NCBI RefSeq assembly: GCF_018873765.1
Contig: NC_057925.1
Coordinates: forward strand, 19,789,568-19,853,567
Length of the DNA stretch: 64,000 nt
DNA from: Telopea speciosissima
Taxonomy: Eukaryota > Streptophyta > Magnoliopsida > Proteales > Proteaceae
Reading direction: 5' to 3'
In this document: one piece after another, positions 1-11,187 of the stretch
Layout: each line of letters begins with the position of its first letter
Position numbering within the stretch: position 1 is the stretch's first letter
Made by a program: the position numbers and the translations under genes
Notes under the pieces: model-generated
Databases searched by the model: none
Told to the model about the DNA's origin: nothing
Seen by the model: only the letters and a program-made list of their open reading frames with translations

Positions 1-951
1 TCTGTGTTGGTGGCGGTGTCGCCATCTCTTGCTCGAGACACAGGCCAAATGTGGGAGAAAAGTGGCCTCTTGGAAGGTGCAGCACGGACTAGTTCGTTCC
101 GAAGTAGGTCGAGGAGATGAAGGGGTTGACTGTCTTCATGTGATGGAGGATTGCTGGGGAAGATTGTTTGCCTTTGAATGAATTTGGTGATCAATTCTTT
201 TGAATTGTCTTCACCGTATCTCAAGTTCATCTTTGTATCCTCGAGCTTGTTTTTCATCAGGCAATCAATGAAATGGAGGAGAACAACCGTCCAGGAACAT
301 CATGCTAATGAATTCTGCGTTGCTGAACCGAGCGGTTGATTCCTCGTCATAACACTCCCTCGCATCACGAGCCACCTCATCGAATTTGTAGAAATCTTTA
401 AGGTCTCTCCCCATGACCAACTGCTTTGCTATTGTGATCTTGAGCTTCTCCAACATTGCAAGCTTGGGGTTGCCATGGTGATAAGGACCAAATGAGACCA
501 CCATGGGATCAAAGTGTTCCTTGTTTTTGTTGATGTCACGCAGAGATGCTGGAACCTTGTGCATTCGGGGTTTTCTCGGAGCTTGAAGTGTTTCTTGCTG
601 GCCACTGTCGGCCAATACCATCAGCAAACACTCAGGCTGGGAGCTCGATCTCTCCATGTTAATAGGAGTCATTCTCTCACACCCCTCAACCATAATGACA
701 GATTTGATATTGGCTATGCTTTCTTGTTGGATTTCTTCCATGATTGATCTTCTTGTCTTGGGCATCTTTAATATAGAAACTAAATGGCTTTCTTTAATGC
801 TAGCAATGAATCTGTGGCTTTTCTCTTTTGCTAGGGAAGTAGTTTCAAGGCAGGGATAAAGATATGATTCCAATGGACACTTCTTTATGGGTTCTGCATT
901 TTTTAAATTTACATTAGCTTCATTCCTTCCTTTTGAAATGTGTACTCGCAC
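1..951 (-). pseudogene. DUF247 (UPF0481) copy A, chimeric pseudogene, cut by window edge
   Basis: Read on the minus strand, 265-951 encodes the N-terminal half of a DUF247 protein: a KVPASLRDINKNKEHFDP stretch, the hallmark GPYHHG, and DARECYD. The end of this open frame is reached at DGCSPPFH, where the intact copies read DGCFLLHFIYC, so a frameshift is present. Bases 1-232 continue the gene (ELITKF to RAAPSKRPLF region) and are almost identical to 11612-11843 of copy B, while the N-terminal half is clearly diverged from B, C and D. Around position 232-240 the conserved block DQRAFVLRDLFLLENQLPF is missing (about 85 bp lost). The C-terminal part lies outside the window. DUF247 proteins are plant-specific, usually single-exon, about 430 residues with one C-terminal membrane span; biochemical function is generally unknown. 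I infer a dead recombinant copy. Confidence 0.85.
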
Positions 952-1663
952 TGTGAAGGGTGACTCAGACTTAGTTTGGAAAAGTATCCTTGCATCATCA
1001 ACAATTATAAAATTTTGAGGAAGATTTCCTCCAGTAGGAGTTAAGGAATATTTAAGAACAGAGCAACCTTTTCTGCCCCAAAGGGGGATGATATGGTCAT
1101 TCTGAACTTTGGGTTGACACTGGATGGGGAATGCTCTTGGTTTGTCAGTCCAATTTAATGGCCCATCCCAAATTTTTTATGTTCAATGTAGCGGATTCTT
1201 TCTATTATACTTTCAATATTCCAAAAATTTCAAGAATTTTCATGTTCTCTCTCATTAGGAAACTAATTATCCTAATCAAATTTCATAAAAAAATTATACT
1301 AATTAAGTAATTAACAATTCCATTCTTATGGTTATGTTGATGAATGTTAAATACTGCAACTTTGCAACATAACTCATTTTATCAGTGTACTGACATTAAG
1401 AGCTAAAAATTAGGAAGAAAAGAAAGAAATCAATTAATATAATTGAAATCCATTCCACCAGCAAACTACTTAATGAACACATTTATCTATGATGAAAGAA
1501 ATGTACCTATTGTTTGAATGTTGTTTATAAACTTTGAATTATGATGTGTGAAATAGAAAATGCATGGCAAAATGGAAATTGGAACACATTAACCCAACCT
1601 TTACAAAGGGGAGATGCAAGTGATTTTTTTTTTACTCTTCATGAATCTTAATATAGCGAGATT
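952..1663. other. Duplicated intergenic spacer of the DUF247 array
   Basis: No gene is seen. Bases about 1050-1250 resemble 38850-39060 (gatgatatggtcattc/gatgatctggtcattc and the following 150 bases), and about 1300-1500 resemble 44480-44660. The spacer is therefore part of the segmental unit repeated along the array. Confidence 0.6.
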
Positions 1664-1783
1664 GATGTAATGTACTTTGACCCTATAAACAGGGGTAAGG
1701 CTGCGTACATTTGACCCTCCCTAGACCCTGCTAAGCGCGGGAGCCTTGTGCACTGGGTACGGCTTTTGATCTAATGTACTTTG
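1664..1783 (+). mobile_element. 5'-truncated Au-type SINE with target site duplication
   Basis: Bases 1680-1767 match the 3' body of plant Au SINEs: aggggtaaggctgcgtaca, then gaccct...agaccctg, gcgggagcc and gcactgggtacg, ending in a short T run. It is flanked by gatgtaatgtactttg (1664-1679) and gatctaatgtactttg (1768-1783), a 16-bp direct repeat with one mismatch. The tRNA-related 5' head with boxes A and B is absent, so the copy was born 5'-truncated and cannot be transcribed from its own promoter. A second relative lies at 61771-61892. Confidence 0.8.
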
Positions 1784-2815
1784 TGAAGAAATTATCTAGA
1801 AATACAGTATGGAAGTCCCAGGGATGAAATTGCAGGCTGTCAAAAATTTGGAACCAAAGTAGCATCCTCTTGCAAAATACAGACCATTCTATGCAAAAAG
1901 GAGCAGACATTCCATTTGGAGGACATTGGATAGCCATCATATATTATGGTAGAGGAATATGGAAATGCTAACCTTGCAGATTCTATGATGTCACATTCCA
2001 ACCACATGCATGCAGGGATGAAATCATTTTTATTTTGTATCTCTTCGAATCTATGAGAAGATCTCTTGTGACATATCTAGGTAGGTAAGATGATCAGTCA
2101 TTTATTTGAAGTTAGCAAAACCCAGATTTCTTCATTTTCCTCAACTTTTTTAATGGGGAAATCAAGGTAGTTTTTAGGAAAAAAATTTAGATTTATCTTT
2201 GAATAATGTTTCGAAGGTAGAGGGTTTCCAATACTGCCTATGAAGGGGGAATCTCCCACGACAATTGGGGCACCTGAAATTGTTTGGACTATAAGAACCC
2301 ACATGGTTAAGGAGGAGAGATAGTGTAGGGAATGTGAGAGGGCATGGAAAACCATTCCCACACTTATAGTATCAGCTGACTGGACTATTAATTGTTGTAC
2401 AGAGACCATCCATGGTGCTTTGGTTATGAATGGATGAATGGTGCCTGTTCTTTTTACCACCCCCTACCCCTCCTCTTTTTCACCATGTGGACCTGATCCA
2501 CAAGGATCTATCCTTAATCTTCAAAACCCATCTCTCTCATATGCTTCAAACGCCCTCCTTCCCATCAGTTGCTCTGAATCCAAACACAAATGGGAACAGA
2601 ATCACAATATAGGATAAATATGAAAAATATATTATCCAAGACATTCATACAAGATAATCAACACACCTGAAATATAGGTAAAAAAAATTATCCCAATTTC
2701 ATTTTAGGCCGGGAGGAGAAGACATATTTTCTAAGATGAAATTGTAGTTCTTACAAACACAAAAATAAGCAGAAAAACTAGTAGTCAATCATGTAACACT
2801 TGTAGTGAGAATGAA
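1784..2815. other. 3' flank of DUF247 copy B with a private insertion
   Basis: No gene is recognised; the minus-strand open frame at 2098-2460 matches nothing I know. Bases 1960-2225 and 2596-2815 are collinear with 34735-34910 and 34920-35139 downstream of copy C and partly with 45510-45583 and 46940-47115 downstream of copy D. About 365 bp (roughly 2230-2595) is absent from the C and D versions and is thus an insertion of unknown type in this unit. Confidence 0.55.
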
Positions 2816-2962
2816 TTAGTGCTTCTTGGAGCTGTCATTGTTGTTGCTAGGGAAGATTGCGTAGTACGTTTGAACCATGGTAAGCAGGAGAGCCAATGCA
2901 GCAGCAACTAAGGCAATTACAGACCATGGGTTACGGAAATATGTCTGATGCATTTCATCGGC
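2816..2962 (-). pseudogene. C-terminal tail of DUF247 copy B
   Basis: The minus strand encodes QTYFRNPWSVIALVAA followed by a hydrophobic stretch and a hydrophilic NNNDSSKKH end with stop at 2816-2818. It aligns with the tail of copy C (NTYFRTPWSIIAFVAAG ... NDSSKKP), including the single membrane segment of the family. Homology fades at about 2962. The 3' flank is collinear with that of copies C and D. The body of the same gene most likely lies at 11188-12358, so this is the distal piece of a gene split by retroelements. Confidence 0.8.
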
Positions 2963-3227
2963 TTTTCCTTCCATCAAGAATAAGTGCGCGGATACTTTTT
3001 TCCTATGACGCCGGGGGAATGTCAGGTCTCTCCCCCTTTCCACTGGCAGTATCAGAGGACTCAATTGAAACAATATCTGACCTCTCCCTGATGCATAAGC
3101 CAAGTTTTTAAATACTCTAAGGGTACACATGGGAGAAGAGCTGGTTCACTTCACCAACTAGTGGACCAACCCATTGGGCCATAGAACCAACCAACTTTAA
3201 GTTGGGCCAGCCCAATAGGGCTGAGAG

Positions 3228-4305
3228 TTGTTGGGTCTCTCAAACCCAGAATCGTGGGGGTATATTTGTCAAGATAATTGACAAAATTTTGTAACTCAAG
3301 TGTGGATCAATTTCACTTATACTGGTCCCCACTCGAAGGAGTGAAGTATCTACTATGTTTCTATTTTAGTTCAGTCAGTAATTAGAGTAGTTTCTAATTC
3401 TTAGATTGAGTTAATAAGTCATTTCTATTTTCTTTTTTTCTTGAGGAGCAAGTCTTGCCGTTTATTAATTGTAAGGATGTTGTAGCCACTCCCCATGATT
3501 TACAAGTTGAATGTAAATTAGCTTTTTTCTGCAAGTATGTTTTCTTCTCAAGTTTTGAGACTTGAAGGGTGAAGGAGCCTGGCGGGATAGCCAAATCCAC
3601 CTATCCCAACCCCCACTGTCACCTTCTCCGTTCTTCTTCTCTTCCATCGAGCCAGGACTGCTGTGTGATCTTCCCTCCGCCTTGAAAGCTACTCGAGTGT
3701 GTTGTTCTTGTTCCTAGTGGTTCTTCGTTGTTCTTTGGTGAACAATATTGAAGGTCAAGACTTCTCTCATTCACCGTGATTCTTCTTCTTTGGGAAATCC
3801 ATTGATTGAAGTGTACACCTCTGCATCTCTTCGATTGAAACTTTCTAATTCCATATCACCTTCAAATCATCACCAACCTGTGGGTTTTGAAACTCGATTT
3901 CCCCTTCCATTCCCTACACTCGATTGTCACTTCCATTCCATTCCACCGCCGAAACTTCCATAATCCACTCACTTTCTATTTTCATTTTCACCCTTCCATC
4001 TCCAATTCTAACCATCGAATTGATCCAAAGTTGGAGACCAGGCTTCATTCACCAAGCCTTACACTCGTGTTGCTAGAAGCCCAAAACAAGAAGGTTTCTT
4101 CAAACCTTCTATTTTGGTAACTCTTTTATATCTCTACATCGGACCATCGAATTGAACCAATTTTGGAGGCAAGCTTTCCCCTCGCACTCGATCCAAATGG
4201 GGTGACCATCACTTGGCTGGTTTGATCATAACCCTAAGTTTCTAATTGCGTTCTGTTCCTATTTGAATTTTTGTGGGTTTTTGGGACTAGTATCCTAGTC
4301 TTACA
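3228..4305 (+). repeat. Probable 5' LTR of the chromovirus-like element
   Basis: The stretch ends in cttaca at 4305, six bases before the primer binding site. It starts with tgttgggtctctcaaacc at about 3228, but without a second LTR in the window the left boundary is uncertain and could lie as far left as about 3017. Confidence 0.45.
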
Positions 4306-4310
4306 TTCTT

Positions 4311-4322
4311 TGGTATTAGAGC
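4311..4322 (+). other. Primer binding site (initiator tRNA-Met type)
   Basis: tggtattagagc matches the plant consensus TGGTATCAGAGC, complementary to the 3' end of initiator tRNA-Met, with one mismatch. It sits six bases after the LTR end and just before the gag ATG. Confidence 0.7.
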
Positions 4323-7029
4323 CATGGGTGATGAGGAGAGTTCCAACCATCCTCACCATGCTCCATTGAGTACTAATGAAGATCTTCTTTGTAGATGTCC
4401 GACAGTTGATGGTAGAAATTGCTTCCTTCAAGAACGATGTGCTTGGAAGTGAAGGAAAACTCTAGGCAGCCTACTAATGAAGATCTTGCTATAGGTTTCC
4501 GACGGTTGATGGTAGAGATTGCTTCGTTGAAGAACGATGTCTTGGAAGTGAAGGAAAACTCTAGGCAGCCTACTATTGGAAGACCACCACCTCGTTCTAA
4601 CTATCCTCCTCGTCTGTCCCAAAGAGTGTCACACAACCAATACCAGGATGATAATGAAGCTAGTGGTTATGGTGCTAGGTGTCAAGATGATAAACACAAG
4701 GTCAAGCTGGAGCTTAGAGACTACAATGGGAAATCTGACCCTATTGTTTTTTATGATTGGTTTTGCACGTTTGACGACTACTTTGATGGAGGAGCGTAAA
4801 CTCAAGCTGGTCTGTACCAGGCTGATTGGACCAGCAAGAGAGTAGTGGAGAAATTATGAAGACAAACTGCAGCCAACACAATGAACCTACTACTTGGGAG
4901 GAGATGAAAGATCACTTGAAGGAGAAATAGCTACCTTCCACCATCCAAAGAAGGTTGCATGACCAGCTCAACACTCTTCGTCAAGGCAACTTGTCTGTAG
5001 AGGAGTACATGGACAAATTCAACAATTTGGTTGCCCATACTGGAGTAGATGAGGAAGACGATCAGCTTCTGTCCCATTTCAAATTGGGATTAAATATTGA
5101 AATTCGTGACAAGATGGGAGTAGTGCCAATTGAGAGTCTCAATGATTGCTTTGAGAAGGCCCTTGAAGCGGAGGGTTTATTGAAGGCAGCCCCTAGACGC
5201 TACAATTCTCAAGCTACTGATACAAAGAAGCCCTACACACCTTCTCACCCTAGTGGACAGCCTACACTAACCTGTTTACACTGCTCAAAAGAAAAGCAAG
5301 GCCCCTATGGATAGTAGGGAGAACAGCTCTGCACGTTGTTTTCATTGTGACGGCATAGGACATGTTGCCAAATCACGCCCCAAAAGAAGCAAGACAAACA
5401 CTGTTAATTCAGCAATGAAAACAACCCGGAGATGCTTGTTTGTGAGCCCCAACTTGATGCTACATGGGCTGTTGACCCTGACCATGAAGGGGAAGATGAT
5501 GGTGCCCTTTGGGACGATGGTGGTAAAGACAACTTCTATGAGGTGAACGTTGTCACAAGAATTTTGGTTGCTGAATAAAAGGGCGAAGATTGGAGGTGCC
5601 ATTGCATTGGTTATACACTTATGACCTGTGGACCAACTACAGCTCAAGTCATTGTTGATAGTGGCAGCTGCGTGAACATTGTTTCACAAGCTTTTGTGGT
5701 GGATGGACAGCTCAAAGTGGAACCACATCCGCGGCCATATATGGCATCGTTGCTGAATAGTGATACTTTGGAGGTTAATCAACGCTGTTCTGTCCCTTTA
5801 AAATTTTCAGGTTATGAAGAAGATGTTTGGTGCGGCGTGATCCCCATGGTGCTCACCGGTGTGCTGCTTGGACGACCGTGGTTATATGACAACAATGTTC
5901 TGGTGGGTGGCACAAAGAACCAATGTTTCTTTGACTTCAAAGGGAAGCCCTTGGTGTTGACCCCCCTTAACATCCCACTGATGAAACCCAAGCCAAGTGT
6001 AGCCCAAGCAAAGAGATAGCAGATAATAAAGTCCCTTTCCAAGCAGCCCAAAGAAGAACCAAAGAAGGAGACGCGCCAAAGTAAGGGACAGCAGGCTGGA
6101 AAAAAGATATTAGCTTCCCTACCGTGAATTTATGTCTACAAGTGAAGAAACAGGCCTTATCTTAGATCTTGTGACAAAAGAAATTGAACCAGTGAAAGAA
6201 GTGCAAGTTCCTAAATCTATAAAGGAGCTGTTGTCTGACTTTGACGACCTTGTACCGGAGGACTTGCTTGATAAACTACACCCATGAGAGACATCCAGCA
6301 TGCTATAGACTTAGTGCCTGGATTGGTGCTACCCAATCTGCCCACTTATCGCCTTAGCTCAAATGAGCATGCTGAGTTGAAGAGTCAAGTGGATGAGTTG
6401 CTGGGCAAAGGCTTCATCGTGGAAAGCATGAGCCCTTGTGCTGTTCCAGCATTGTTGACACCAAAGAAGGATGGCTCTTGGAGGATGTGCATCGACAGCT
6501 GCGCCATAAATAAAATTACGGTTAAGTGTAGGTTCCCTATTCCACATCTAGACCACATGTTGGACATGCTGACCGGGTCTTATATCTTTTCTAAGATAGA
6601 TTTGAAGAGTGACTACCACCAGATCAGCATATGCCCTGGCGATGAATGGAAAACAGCCTTTAAAACTAAAGATGGGTTGTATGAGTGGCGTGTTATGCTT
6701 TTTGGTCCCACCAATGCACCAAGTACTTTTATGAGGAAGTTTTTTGTTGTGTAATTTGTGATGATATACTCATCTACAGCCACAGGCAAGAAGAACATGT
6801 TGAACACTTGAGGCGCGTTATGAGAGTGCTACATGATGAAAAGCTCTACATCAACCTCAAGAAGTGTTCTTTTATGCTGCCTAAGGTGATCTTCCTTGGA
6901 TTCATTATTTCTTCAAAGGGAGTTGAAGCTGACCTGGAGAAAATTAAGAGTGTGCTGGATTGGCCTATTCCCAAGACCTTGACCGAAGTTCATAGTTTTC
7001 ATGGTCTTGCAAACCCGAAAGGGTAAGTA

Positions 7030-8716
7030 AGCCAAGATCGAATCTGGAAGAGAATAGGGGTAGATGTTGGACAGCTTGGGTCAGATTTGGTTAGTTCTGA
7101 TCCTGCTGTGTTGGTGTTTGAATGATGAAGGTGGAAATCGTGCAGATGGTGATGGATGATGAATGATGAAGATAGTAGAATAACTTTGGCAAGCTAGAGT
7201 CCCACTAGTTGCCCAGCCATAGGAATCCCACCTAGGCCCGCTGTAGGAATCTCACCTAAGCCCTCTTGAGTCATAAGAAAATATTCAGATTGTTTGTTGT
7301 AAAAATTCGTTGGGTGCCTTTGAGAGCAGCCCATGGTTTGCATTATATAGGAGTGGGGGAGGCTTTAAAAGCCTTGAGTAAATCAAGTAGCATTAAAGTA
7401 GACTCTTAGAATTCCAAAGCCCCTTTGGAATTCCCCATACATAGATAACAAATCCTAGACATGGAAAACTACCCCCCAGACCTAGAAATTAAAAGCAATA
7501 AAATATTAAAGACATAATAAATGAATCTAAGAATATGCAAAGATTAACACTAGACTCTAGATTAATACTTAGAAAAATTAAAAGACTTCACTAGCAGCCT
7601 ACGAATAGGAAAAAGCTTATAAATATGCCTAGGAAATATGAAAATAAACTACTACTAAGCCTAATACCATATGCCTCCCTTGTACCCACATTTTAGGCCC
7701 ATTAAAGTAGCCCATTATAAAGAAAATAGAGGGAATCAAAGGCCCAATGCATGCATAACCCCACCTAAGGCTTATTTCCAATAAAATAAGCCCATTATGT
7801 GACTTATCAGCATCAATTTTCCCCTTCTGTGGAAAATTCGACCTCGAGTTTTGATCAAGGAAGGGATTAGCTTGGTATGATGGAGATCAGACTTTAATCC
7901 AAAACAATGCTCTGGCAGCTCTCTGAAGTAGGGGATGTAGTCGTGCAATTGTGGTTCACGTTCGTCAAAACAATTGGGAGGAAAAATAAAATCAATATTC
8001 TCAGTCTCCACCCCTGGTTCAATCTCAGTTACAAAGGGAGTAACCACATATTCTTCAGAAACTATTTCACTATTCTTTATCTCAATATTGGAAAAAGTAT
8101 CTATAGAAATCTTTGGATTGGCATCAACAATCTTTGCTTCAATGGAAGTGCTGAACTTATCGATCACTTTCTCATCTACTGTTTCAGCTTGGTCTTTTGC
8201 TTGAATTTCTTCAACATAGGCTGTCTCAGTAGAATCTCCAATTTGTTCAACTGTTGTTGATGATGCTTCAATAATTGTTTCTTCTTCTTGTGTTGATCTA
8301 GTCAGTTATTCCTATGCTTGCACGGTTGGTGTGGTCATTACTGGATTTAATCCTCTCAAATTTTGAGTTTTGTGTAGATGCGAGGGTCTTAGGATACAAT
8401 GTTGTCAATCGGATCAAACTCACCCTTTTGCTGTTCTAGCCAATCACGACCAACTCTGATAATTCTCTTTGAACTTGGAAAGATTCGACATTGAGCATTG
8501 TCATAGCATGAAGTCATTTCAAATTCAACGATTACTTGATTGGCAGTCTTGATGACTATCTCGCCTGTCTGAGACAACACATCCACAATGGTTTGTGAAA
8601 TGGTGTTGTCACGCTATCGTTCACCAACAACCAACAAGGCTGTTCTTCCATTAGGCAGTTGAACTCTGGTCTTGAATATGAAGGGATTTGAATCAAGGTT
8701 ATTCTCTTGTCCAGCC
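7030..8716 (-). mobile_element. 3' remnant of another LTR retroelement (minus strand)
   Basis: On the minus strand two open stretches (8586-8389 and 8167-7772) are followed by a purine run (cagaaggggaaaa near 7815-7830) and by tgatgctgataagtcac, a possible LTR start at about 7812. The region down to about 7060 contains a TATA-like tatataatgc on that strand. This layout is that of the end of a gypsy polyprotein, polypurine tract and 3' LTR. No catalytic domain is recognisable, so family and limits are uncertain. It is a fossil fragment between the chromovirus and copia pieces. Confidence 0.4.
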
Positions 8717-8931
8717 TGTTCAGTTTTAGAGAAGAAGGAAAAAGGAGAAGAAGAGAGGAGAATCGATTTGTGTTAATCTGTTATGTCTCAACAAGAGACA
8801 AACATGCTTATATTGAAAAGAATGATAAATTACAGAGGGACCCCTGGCCTTATACAAATAACAGAAAACACATAAAACTAAATGGGGTTATGTACAAGAA
8901 TACCCCTTAAACTAAACTCCTATCCTTAACA
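8717..8931 (-). repeat. 3' LTR of the copia element (about 215 bp)
   Basis: On the minus strand it starts tgttaaggataggag immediately after a gagggggag purine tract (8932-8940) and ends in actgaaca at 8717. TG...CA termini and length fit a small copia LTR. The mate is not in the window. Confidence 0.75.
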
Positions 8932-11187
8932 CTCCCCCTCAAGCTGGGTGGTATATGTCATACATACCCAGCTTGTCCAATAAACAGTCAAAGTGATGAG
9001 TGCTAAGTCCTTTGGTGAAGATATCAGCCACTTGTTCATTTGTCTTCACAAACGGGGTGTAGATGGTCTTTGACTCGATCTTTTCCTTAATAAAATGTCT
9101 ATCAACCTTAACATGCTTAGTCCTGTCATGTTGCACTGGGTTGTGGGAAATACTTATGGCTGCTTTGTTGTCACAATATAAACTCATAGGTTCAACAGTC
9201 TCAAATCCCAATTGTTGAACAAGTTTCTTTAGCCACAAGATTTCACACACTCCATGAGCCATGGCTCTAAATTCTGCCTCAGCGCTTGACCTAGCCACCA
9301 CAAGTTGCTTCTTACTTCGCCAAGTAACTAGATTTCCACCAACAAAAGTACAGTACCCTGAAGTGGATCGTCGATCAGAAATAGATCCAGCCCAGTCAGC
9401 ATCAGTGTATGCTTCAATCCTCAAGTGACCATTCCTAGAGAAGAGAAGGCCTTTTCCAGGACATGATTTTAAATATTTGAGGATTCTATAAACTGCATTA
9501 AGATGACCCATTTTTGGTGCATGCATAAACTGACTTACTACATCGACAGCATAGGCTATGTCAGGTCGGGTAAGGGAAAGATAGATTAGCTTGCCTACTA
9601 ATCTCTGATATTTTTCAGCATCTACAAGAGGTTCACCACAATCTTCTCCTAGTTTGTGGTTCTGATCAATTGGGGAGGAGACTGGCTTACACCCCAAGTA
9701 CCCTGTCTCTGTAAGTAGATCAAGGACAAACTTTCTCTGACAAACATTGATCCCTTGCTTGGATCTTGAAACTTCAATCCCCAGAAAATACTTCAATGGA
9801 CCAAGATCCTTGATCTCAAACTCGCCGAGCCAAGTAAAGTTTAAGCTTTGAGATTTCAGCCTCGCTGTTTCCGTGACTACAATGTCATCAACATATACAA
9901 TTAGGGCTGTAATATTGCTACCCTTCCTTTGTATAAACAAGGTGTGATCGGCTTGACTTTGGGTATATCCATTCTGTAGGATAGCTTGTCTAAACCTCTC
10001 AAACCAAGCCTTAGAAGATTGTTTAAGTCCATAAAGAGCCTTCCTAAGACGACACACTTTTCCATTGCCACTAGGATGCTTGAACCCAGGAGGGGAATGC
10101 ATGTAGACTTCTTCTTCTAAGTCACCATGTAAGAAAGCATTTTTTACATCAAGCTGGTATAATGGCCAATCAAGATTTGCAGCCATTGAGAGGAGTACCC
10201 GAATGGAGTTATGCTTGGCCACTGGAGCAAAGGTTTCCTGATAATCAATGCCATACACTTGGGTATAGCCTTTAGCAACTAGCCTTGCCTTATATCTCTC
10301 TATAGTACCATCAGACTTGAACTTGACTGTGAATACCCATCTACATCCAACATGAACTTTCCCCTTTGGGAGTTCAACAAGATCCCAAGTGTGGTTCTTC
10401 TCAAGGGCCACCATCTCGGTATTCATTGCCTCTCTCCATTTTGGATCAGCCATAGCCTCTACTACATTCTTAGGTATAGAGATGGAGGAGATAACCACTG
10501 TAAAGGCAACACCTGTAGGAGAGATAGAATCATAGGAGACAAACTTGGCAATGGGATTAGTACAAGCTCGAGTTCCTTTGCGGTGAGCAATAGGAAGATC
10601 TAAGTCTGAGGATGGAGGAGTAGAGGAAGGTATACCTGTTTCAATGGATGGAGCCTCAAGATGAGGAGACGAAGAAGGATTTTGGCAGGTCTTCTTTATA
10701 GGAAGCCATGAAGGAGGATTTCTCTTGTCCTTTGTATAAACAAGTAGTTCCCCTTGTTCTCTGTTCACCGTGCACTTGGAGACTCCCCTCAACAACAAGA
10801 TCCTCTGGACTTTTCTTTCCCTTGTCAAGCTGAAATGGGGAAATAGGAACGAAAGAGGAGGATGGAAAGGATACAAACTCAGGAGCCTCTTCAACCTCAC
10901 CACCACGACACTCCCCTTGAAGAGGTGACTGAAAAAAAGGAATGGTTTCAAAGAAAGAAACATCTTTGGAGATAAGCCACTGACGGGTAGGAGGGTGGTA
11001 ACAGGTGTATCCTTTGGAGGTAGAGGAATACCCAAGAAAGAGGCACTTCAAGGACTTAGGATCCAATTTAGTGCGGGCAGATTTGCTAATATGGACATAG
11101 CATATGCAACCAAAGACCCTTGGGGGAAGAGAGAAAGAAGAAGAAAGTGAGGGTAAGACCTCAAGAGGTACTTTGAAGTTCAAGACA
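8717..11187 (-). mobile_element. Ty1/copia element, 5'-truncated fossil
   Basis: Minus-strand parts in order: end of integrase (RVFGCICYVHISKSARTKLD, LKCLFLGYSSTSKGYTC), reverse transcriptase (HTWDLVELPKGK, VGCRWVFTVKFKSDGTIERY, QLDVKNAFLHGDLEEEVYM, LIVYVDDIVV) and RNase H (VARSSAEAEFRAMAHG, CDNKAAISISHNPVQHDRTK, VADIFTKGL), with the stop just before 8939. A polypurine tract and one LTR follow. The RT-RNase H part is a long open frame, so this piece is relatively young, but gag, protease, most of integrase and the 5' LTR are missing. The truncated end at about 11187 abuts DUF247 copy B coding sequence directly. Confidence 0.93.

Larger units (their letters stand above)
3228..7025 (+). mobile_element. 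Ty3/gypsy chromovirus-like element, incomplete fossil
   Basis: Parts in order: probable 5' LTR (to 4305), a tRNA-iMet type primer site at 4311, gag from ATG 4324 with a SVEEYMDKFNNLV matrix/capsid stretch and a CFHCDGIGHVAKS CCHC-like knuckle near 5.33 kb, protease with a DSG core near 5.66 kb, and reverse transcriptase with [18 protein letters not shown] and CDDILIYS (6.28-7.02 kb). The RT style fits the CRM/Reina side of the chromoviruses (inference). The element is broken in several places and its 3' part (RNase H, integrase, 3' LTR) is missing. It lies inside the gap between the two pieces of DUF247 copy B. Confidence 0.85.

Noticed and set aside
2098-2460. 120-codon minus-strand open frame
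   Set aside because: Spans the boundary between shared spacer and a private insertion; no recognisable domain and no counterpart in the other array units.
10656-11183. Separate gene beside the copia element
   Set aside because: The sequence is copia integrase and linker (FGCICYVHISKSARTKLD), part of the same element.
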